DNA from: Oncomelania hupensis | Lineage: Eukaryota; Mollusca; Gastropoda; Littorinimorpha; Pomatiopsidae | NCBI GenBank assembly: GCA_036898135.1 | Contig: CM072522.1 | Span: 14,129,899 to 14,193,898 of the forward strand | Direction of reading: 5' to 3' | DNA length: 64,000 nt | Shown here: in pieces, positions 57,520 to 64,000 of the stretch | Layout of the letters: each line of letters begins with the position of its first letter | Numbering within the stretch: the first letter of the stretch is position 1 | Notes under the pieces: generated by a model | Databases searched by the model: none | Seen by the model: only the letters and a program-made list of their open reading frames with translations | Told to the model about the DNA's origin: nothing | Position numbers and translations under genes: made by a program

Positions 57520-57730
57520 CACTTCTAAATATGGTCTCCTTCTATGCATGATGGTTATTTATAGGGTGGGTTGCGATAGGTTTAGTCCCCCAACTGTTTG
57601 TTGTCTCAGACTATTTTCTTAACTTTAATAGTTCTTATAAAGAGCTTTTTTTTTGGGGGGGGGGGGGGGGTAGAGGGGGTGGGAGGGAGGAGGAAAGGGG
57701 AAGATTGGTGGATGGAGGGGGGGGAGGTCT

Positions 57731-58009
57731 GCTCAAGGCGCTGGCCGATACAGGCTCTAAGTAAACTGCCGTATGCGCCCATGCATTTGCTGCCTTTTGG
57801 CGCCCCATGGTCTGATGCCACGGACAATTGAGCATAATATTCCTGGCTGACTGACCGTGGGCTAAATGGACTATAGTGCATGCTGCGTGTCTTTGTGTAG
57901 CCGGAACTCACCCTTTTAGGCCATGAGCGCCAGGATCTTGAAAGTCTGTGCCATGGAAGTCGTGCGTGCGCGCGCAGCCTAGACCTCGGTTTATACTCTC
58001 ATCCGAAAG
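57731..58009 (-). mobile_element. SINE-S copy
   Basis: Minus strand, from GCTCAAGGCGCTGGCCGATA to TTTATACTCTCATCCGAAAG (plus-strand view). The extreme 3' end is missing. A G-rich run precedes it at 57655-57725. Confidence 0.78.
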
Positions 58010-59132
58010 AATAAATGCCTCCCAGGTCTCAGAAACTAGGGAGTGTTGGGGATCATTGATTATTCCAGTGGCTTCAGCGATTGTGGTATGAAGGGCCGAC
58101 AGGTAGTGAAAGGTGTCACCCTATGATGTCACACCGTGTGCAGCTTTGGGCGGCTCCAAGCCACAGGTCATGCCACGTGATGTGACGTCACTTTAACAGC
58201 TCCACTGAAAACACGCATCAGACGGTTGAGATTGATTGCGGTGCAGACGCACTGTTAATCTGTATGAGGTCGCGTGTACTCTCCTACGTTCTCCACCCTT
58301 CGCAGCTCTATATATTCTGAAACGAATTACACCTTGTGGTGCATTTGTGGGGTGGAGGAGGAGAGGGGAGGAGGTGGAGGGGGAAGTGAACGGAATGGTT
58401 GGGAGTCCAACCTAATAATCAATAAACAGATAATTTTAAGGGAGAAGACAAGCGTTTAAAAGAAAATTCGTGAAGTGATCATCGATTATCTTTTCTTAAG
58501 AAGCCACAGTAGTTGTCTTCAGCTTGGGGGGAAAAAAAAAAGCAAATAAAATAAAAATTTTACAATTCACAAGCGATCGAAGTTTGACACAACTCACTGT
58601 ATAGGTTATTTGGGTATGGTCGAAAACCACAGGGACATTTGGGTGCCTGTACTGGACCCTCTTTAGCAAAGCGACATACAGCACACAATCTTACGTGTGT
58701 GTGATAGATAGAAATCTAGATACCATGTAGGACTACCGCCGTGTCTTTAATATGCAAAGCTACTAGGTATGCTTGACACACATCGTATGCAAGTGTTCAC
58801 TGACGCTGTGCATAATAATATAATGAAGAAAGAGAAGCCCCCAAATTCCACAAAGCAACGAGTGCCCACTATATCATCATTTAATGGGATGACAATGTCA
58901 ATTCCCAGGTGAACTCTTTGTCATGGAAACTAAACCAAATGCCGTGAGACCGCGTGTTTGAGTGATTGATGTGTGTGGCTTGGTTTGGGGGTCTGTGAGC
59001 ATGTGAACGCGTGTATGCTGGTTACAGATCGACACGCTTTGCACTTGAGCCTGATTGGTGTTGAGGGGGGAAAAACATGTATATAGCATCAATTATCATT
59101 ATTCTTATTATTCTTATTATTATCACCACGAA
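58010..59132. other. Non-coding stretch
   Basis: No gene recognised. It contains adjacent CACGTG (58174-58179) and TGACGTCA (58183-58190) motifs and a short (ATT)-rich run near 59095-59125. Confidence 0.6.
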
Positions 59133-59243
59133 CTCCTGCGGCTGAGAGTATAAACCGAGGTCTAAGCTGTGGATGCACGCATTCTATCGCAGGTACATTA
59201 AAGATCCCGCCGCTAGTGTCTTTGACCGGTAAATGCCAGATAC
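59133..59243 (+). mobile_element. SINE-S 5' fragment
   Basis: First third of SINE-S (GAGAGTATAAACCGAGGTCT, then ATTAAAGATCC and GTAAATGCCAGATAC), followed by a (TATT)n run. It faces the minus-strand copy that follows. Confidence 0.75.
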
Positions 59244-59275
59244 TCCTATTTATTTATTTATTTATTTATTTCATC

Positions 59276-59828
59276 GTTCTGTTCCAGCTCAAGAGCAGCT
59301 CAAGGGCACTGACCGATACAGGATCTAACTCGAGCCGCCAGAATCGTCCACTTGCTGCAGTAGGCGTGTCATCTGACACCCAAACAACTGAGCACAAACC
59401 TGGACATGCAGGAGTACAAGGAAGTGAACGAGAGGACAGACTTGCAGGCACGGCAGACGTACATCACAGAAGGTTTGACCCTGGGTAATATGTGACAGAC
59501 AGCTCGGAAAGGTACGACGAGCCACAACACCACAGCATGGAACTGCTTCAAAGAAACAGGCCTTCAGAAAGGAGGCAGGGGCTGGTCAACATTAAGAGGC
59601 CGCGAAAAAGCCATCTTCAACTAGACCAACATTGGAACTGTCTCAAGAGCAATTCTGAAAGGATGGGGCTCTGAAAGGCCATCTTGAACTGAACTGGGCG
59701 ACCTTGGACGAGGAACAAGAGACCTCGTGCTTGCCGAGTGTACTAGTTTGTGTAACAGGCACTCATCCGTCTCGGACCTGATGCGTGTGTGCAGAGACTA
59801 GACCTCGGTTTATACTCTCATCCAAAGG
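59276..59828 (-). mobile_element. SINE-S copy interrupted by about 300 bp
   Basis: The 3' half is at 59276-59410 (TTCCAGCTCAAGAGCAGCTC in plus view) and the 5' part at about 59735-59828 (AGACCTCGGTTTATACTCTC). The middle holds unrelated sequence without a recognised family. Confidence 0.7.
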
Positions 59829-59868
59829 AGTAACATGGGTAAATGGTGCTTGCCAGAGGCTCTTCAAA

Positions 59869-60237
59869 CAGGTGCACACAGTTGAACGTATTTAAAGATA
59901 AGTGCAACGAAATCAGGTGCGCGTCATCAGATGTCATAGCATGTGTATTTGGCGTAGGTGCATAACACTATTAACAGGTGCGAGAACAAGTGTATCAATG
60001 GGTGTTTAACATGTTTACTTAGAACAGGTGCGCAACAGGTGCACACAAGACAGGCGTTAAACAGGTAGTTAACAAGTGCTTTAGGCACAGGGGCACTTAG
60101 AATAGGATGTTAAACAGGTGGTTATCAAGTGCTTTTTGGCACAAATGCACTTAGAACAGGTGGAGAACAGGTGTGAAACAGATGTGATGCTCACAGCAGC
60201 AGTAGCAAGTGTAAAAGGGCAGGTGTCAATGCAGGTG
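59869..60237. repeat. CAGGTG-rich degenerate repeat array
   Basis: Ten CAGGTG hexamers in 369 bp, mostly as AACAGGTG. There is also a near-tandem 53-bp repeat: TTAAACAGGT, then CAAGTGCTTT, GGCACA and GCACTTAGAA, starting near 60057 and 60110. Confidence 0.8.
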
Positions 60238-60310
60238 CGATCGGCGTTTTCTTTTCCAACATCCACCGGATTGACGCCCAAGAGAAGCCACACTACAAAG
60301 GACGTCACAA

Positions 60311-60891
60311 TCACATTATATGATTATTGCTTTAGGTCCAGCAGTCTCTTCCGAGCCAAATCAAGACCAGACAACCCCTGATCTGCATAAAAGATCTGTT
60401 GAAACAACCCTAGTGATAAAACTGAAGGCACTCCAACAGCCAGTCACTTTACAATAAAGACATCCCACGCAGGTGACGCTGAGGCTATAATCTAATTTAT
60501 CGAACCCCCGTTTACAAAAACAAAATAGAATACAAGCATCATTATAAAATATCAACAAAACACATACATAGAAAATGCCTACATTGCTAAATAATAACAT
60601 CATAGGAAGCCCTAGTCACCACCTGGCAGAAAGCGTCCAATATTCCCAAGCTGATTCAACAGACCTCACACACAAATGAGGAGTTTTGTCCCAGAAGAGT
60701 TTTCAAGAAAAAAGGTAGGTGACTGGTCTAGCGAAGAAGAAGATAGTATAGTAGATTGATAGAACAGAGCAGGAATGAGAAAGAACAAATGAGAAAGACA
60801 GCGACAGTGGGAATTTAAAGCACTAAATTTCCAGAAAGTGAGGATACTAGTTACTACTTATACTGAAACCCCCAGCACCCCACCAAGGGTA
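60311..60891 (-). mobile_element. Rep575 copy c, full length (581 bp) with target duplication
   Basis: Flanked by perfect GACGTCACAA at 60301-60310 and 60892-60901. In element orientation it starts near CCCTTGGTGGGGTGCTGGGG and ends CTAAAGCAATAATCATATAA. It shares the whole body with copies a and b. No significant ORF, no tRNA-like head, no TIR. Confidence 0.88.
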
Positions 60892-60901
60892 GACGTCACA
60901 A

Positions 60902-61740
60902 CATAAAAAAGAAAAAAAAAAGGAAAAAAAAAAAAGGTCACTACGGAATATGTAAAAGAAACGAACTTACGATGGCGTCACAGTCACGGCCGACGGTGTC
61001 ACAGGAGTCTTAACTGCGACTTCGCTAGAGATGACTCAGTCTGTCACTGAGGCCACAAAAAAGATGACGTCAGAAAGATCACAATTAGGGGCGAACTGAA
61101 GCCAATGAAGATGACGTCACTTGGGGCAGTTGGGCCACATTAGATGACGTTGAAGTCAATCTCTTCAGAGCTTATAACAGGCAGTAGATCAGCAGGTTCG
61201 CTTGCACCTGTTAACACAGGAAACACACGTGGTATGGAATCTTCACAATGGTTGCAATACATCCTATGATAAAAATACACCTTCTAAAGTCAACCAACCA
61301 CCACCTTATCTACGGAACAGTCATTTTCGCGAATAGTACATACAGAAAACACAACCCTTTATTTGGCTTCATAAGAAGAATATAAAGAAAGAGAAGTGTA
61401 GGAGAACAGAGTTTCTTTCTTTCTTTCTGTAGTCTTAAAATTGTTGTTGTTTTCAGTGGGCTAACAGTCACTGTGAATTTTTTAGGAGGGGTGATGAGAA
61501 TAGAGTAGGGTGATGATCGAGGGGGCGGAGGAGGAGAGGAGGGAGGAGGAATTAGGGAGGGAAAACAAGGGCTTGGTGTGTGTGTGTGTGTGGTTGGGGG
61601 AATGACAAAAGGGGATATGGGGGGGGAGGGAAGGGGGAGTAGAGTTGAGGATGAAGAGGGGGAAGGAGGAATGGAGGACTCCTTCCATAGACTGGATGAT
61701 TTTTTTTTTTTGGGGGGGGGGGGGTTGTTGACACGCCTGA
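60902..61740. other. Non-coding stretch with CRE/AP-1 motifs
   Basis: No gene recognised. TGACTCA at 61032-61038 and TGACGTCA at 61065-61072 and 61112-61119 are the notable motifs. G-rich sequence lies at 61520-61730. Confidence 0.55.
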
Positions 61741-61797
61741 TGTAAAGGAGAATTTATTGGTGATAGTTGTACTATCACCAATAAATTCTCCTTTACA
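61741..61797. repeat. Perfect hairpin: 27-bp arms, 3-nt loop
   Basis: The arm 61741-61767 (starting TGTAAAGGAGAATTTATTGG) is an exact reverse complement of 61771-61797. The loop is TGT. Pairing stops abruptly at both outer edges. Confidence 0.95.
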
Positions 61798-62066
61798 AGT
61801 CCCTGCATGATAATGGAAAACGGTCGTACAGTTTTTAATAATAAACAACTTTGTTTTGAGCCTTCCTTGCTTCTAAATCGTGCTCTGAGAAGGTCAATCT
61901 TATAACTGTGCACCTGTATGAACTAACATTTACTCCACTCACCCATCTGCCACCCCCCACACACACCCAAATTTAAAAAAAAAAATAAATAAATAAATAA
62001 AAATGAAAAATAAATACAAATGCATTTATAAAAAAAATTAATACATACATACATAAATACAAACAT

Positions 62067-62091
62067 AATAATAATAATAATAATAATAATA

Positions 62092-62168
<77 letters not shown>
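62067..62168. repeat. (TAA)n microsatellite
   Basis: About 33 units. It generates poly-Ile/Tyr/Leu frames that are not genes. Confidence 0.95.
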
Positions 62169-62171
<3 letters not shown>

Positions 62172-62397
62172 TCGTATGTAAACAATGCAAAGTATAATCA
62201 CGTTTTCAGTCTTCCTGCTGGTAAATTGCATGATGGGAAAATCCCAACTGTACACCACCAAGAATACATTGCCTACAAAACCACAATATAAACACTTTTG
62301 AGTCTTCCTCTCTTGTAAAGCTGCGGTATCAAAGCTATTCTGCACAACTGTACCAAAATTTGCTGGACTAAAAATAAACACTATAAAATACAGCACG

Positions 62398-62486
62398 CAC
62401 GCACACACACACACGCACACCCAAACACGCACACCCAAACACACACACAAACACACACCAACACACACACACCAACACACACACAC
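62398..62486. repeat. (CA)n-rich microsatellite
   Basis: CA repeats interrupted by CG and AA steps. Confidence 0.9.
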
Positions 62487-62625
62487 CTTGCTTTGAGTCT
62501 TCCTGACATCTAAAGCTGCACTATGAGAACGTGCACTTGCAAACCTGCACAAAGCGTACACCAAACAATGTAAAAGAGACCTTGATTTGAGTCTACCTTT
62601 GCTTCAAAATGACGCTATGAAAATG

Positions 62626-63689
62626 ACACCAGTCGCGACTGGGACTAAATGCGTGATGGTTTAAGCATAGTCCCGAAAATAGGCGTTCAGTTTCTGTTGT
62701 CTAGATCACCGCAAAACGATCTGTTGTATGTAGTACTGCTGGGTCCGTCTCTCTCGCGCTCTCGTTCGATTATCTTACACGCCTAGATAGGACAGTGAAG
62801 CTGCTTCAAAATGGCGGAAAAGGGCGTAGTCACACAGCCTTTTGAGTTACCTTCCCTTATTTGGAGCACAACGAGAGGCCTTGCGCTAGTAGGCTTACTA
62901 CTGATAGTAGAGAGGCTATAAATTTATGCAGGCTCTCTGCTTCTAAGACGTATTTTTTATCTTTGTAAAAAAAACAAACAAACAACAGCAACAACAACAA
63001 AGAAACATAAAAACAGTGGTAGGTCAAGCTTAATTTTGAAATGTTTGAACAGATCTGATGATGGAAAGCTATGCTTTATTTAGTGCATGGCTGGGCCCTG
63101 TTCAGTTTAGCATTTGCCTAATTTATTTCAAACCGTTGGCAGCAGATAAGGGGAGATAGTTCTTCCCTCTCATTCCTTCATTCCATGGAGGACAGCACCT
63201 AGTAAGGATTAATAACCAACACGCTATCAATAAACTCCAGTCCTTTCTCTTTAGGCGAGAGACCTTTATCACTGGTGTTCTACACACACTTTTGGTCTTT
63301 CTTATTTAGAGCCTTGCAAAATCTATAATAAATAAAACGGATTTATTAATGCAACTCAAACAGTTTGTAGACAGAAAAATTAGGTTATTACTTCTGCACG
63401 CTGAAAATCATTGGAAAGAAAAATGATTTATGCCTGTGCAGGCGTGAACTTTAAGTTTATAAACAAGTTTTTACCTCTTAATAGATAATATTGTGAGCGG
63501 CCTACACTTTATATAAGCCTATATCTCCTATTAAGTTGCCTTTGGTTGTCTGTTTTTTAATGTTGGTTTTGTAGGCTGTCATCTGTTGTGTTTTATAATC
63601 GTTAGGCTTTCTTCCCTTGTGTTTGAACAATGACCTGCTTTAATTTGGTCATAGATTTAAAAACAAAACTGTATTATTGTTGTTGTTGT
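62626..63689. other. Stretch without a recognised gene
   Basis: An ATGGCGGAAAAGG start-like context at 62811 opens only a short frame (MAEKGVVTQPFELPSLIW and about 15 more residues) with no family resemblance. It may or may not be a first exon. Confidence 0.5.

Positions 63690-63785
<96 letters not shown>
63690..63785. repeat. (TAA)n to (TTA)n inverted microsatellite
   Basis: AAT repeats switch to ATT repeats near 63748, giving two complementary arms of about 45-50 nt. The last 200 bp of the window have no recognised feature. Confidence 0.95.
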
Positions 63786-64000
63786 CGTTATCATTTTTTT
63801 AAAAATTATTACATATATCATCATTATTATTATTATGAATATTAATATTAGCCGCTTGCCAAGACTGAGGATGTATAAATGTCTCATAATGTACCCTTCC
63901 CCTTCTTTTGCCCCACCTCCACCCATCACCCTACTCTCCCACCTCCACCCTCACCCTCGTCGCCCTCATTAACGAATAAAGGCCACATAGACAATAGTCT

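Larger units (their letters stand above)
61857..62625. repeat. Diverged tandem repeat, period about 94 bp
   Basis: A block like TTTGAGTCTTCCT followed by TCTAAAGCTGC and CTATGAGAA recurs near 61857, 62206, 62300, 62494 and 62588. Two spacings are 94 bp. The two larger ones contain expanded (TAA)n (62067-62168) and (CA)n (62398-62486) tracts. Confidence 0.75.

Noticed and set aside
61923..62564. 213-codon minus-strand frame with poly-Tyr/Ile and Val/Cys runs
   Set aside because: Produced by (TAA)n and (CA)n microsatellites. No domain or start context.
62811..62920. Possible first exon starting MAEKGVV
   Set aside because: Short frame with no similarity I recognise and no clear donor. It is mentioned only as a start-context coincidence.

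Overview
The window is animal nuclear DNA, most likely from a marine mollusc and probably a gastropod. The evidence is a complete G-protein alpha-q gene with mollusc-like protein sequence, long introns full of repeats, abundant TTA/GA/CA microsatellites, and a dense load of RTE, L2-like and RNase H-bearing LINEs, tRNA-derived SINEs, hAT-like, Mutator-like and Tc1/mariner-like elements. The species assignment is inference. No prokaryotic operons, CRISPR arrays or viral genes were seen.

Only one host gene can be supported. On the minus strand, eight coding exons (start codon at 30522, stop at 8919) splice with GT..AG junctions and consistent phases into a 353-residue G alpha-q protein. It has an intact P-loop, the catalytic Arg177 and Gln203, NKKD and TCAT motifs, the N-terminal MACC palmitoylation site and the EYNLV C-terminus. 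Coding exon lengths are 118, 185, 155, 129, 130, 154, 108 and 83 nt. Its 5' flank lies above 30522. Its 3' UTR probably runs into the repeat-rich DNA below 8919.

The introns hold much of the left half's mobile DNA. Intron 7 carries a SINE and a 727-bp hAT-like element. Intron 6 carries a 3.3-kb Mutator-like element with long terminal inverted repeats and a 9-bp target duplication, and a 2-kb RTE LINE sits inside it. Intron 4 carries a second copy of the hAT-like element. Introns 1 and 2 carry several copies of a 300-bp SINE family.

The right half (31-64 kb) is a transposon graveyard. It has five more copies of the same RTE family, one of them full length with a target duplication. Other pieces are fragments of other LINEs and a three-layer nest: an RNase H LINE interrupted by a tRNA-like SINE and by an L2-like LINE. 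A 1353-bp Tc1/mariner-superfamily element has perfect 26-bp inverted repeats, a TA duplication and an uninterrupted transposase frame, and is the best candidate for a recently active element. An apparently unclassified repeat of about 580 bp (called Rep575 here) occurs as three full-length copies plus several severely truncated ones. Some of these are 48-55 bp insertions with perfect 12-13 bp target duplications.

The remaining structure is non-coding: minisatellites, a diverged 94-bp tandem repeat, a perfect 27-bp hairpin, an array of ten CAGGTG E-boxes and a small cluster of CRE/AP-1 sites.
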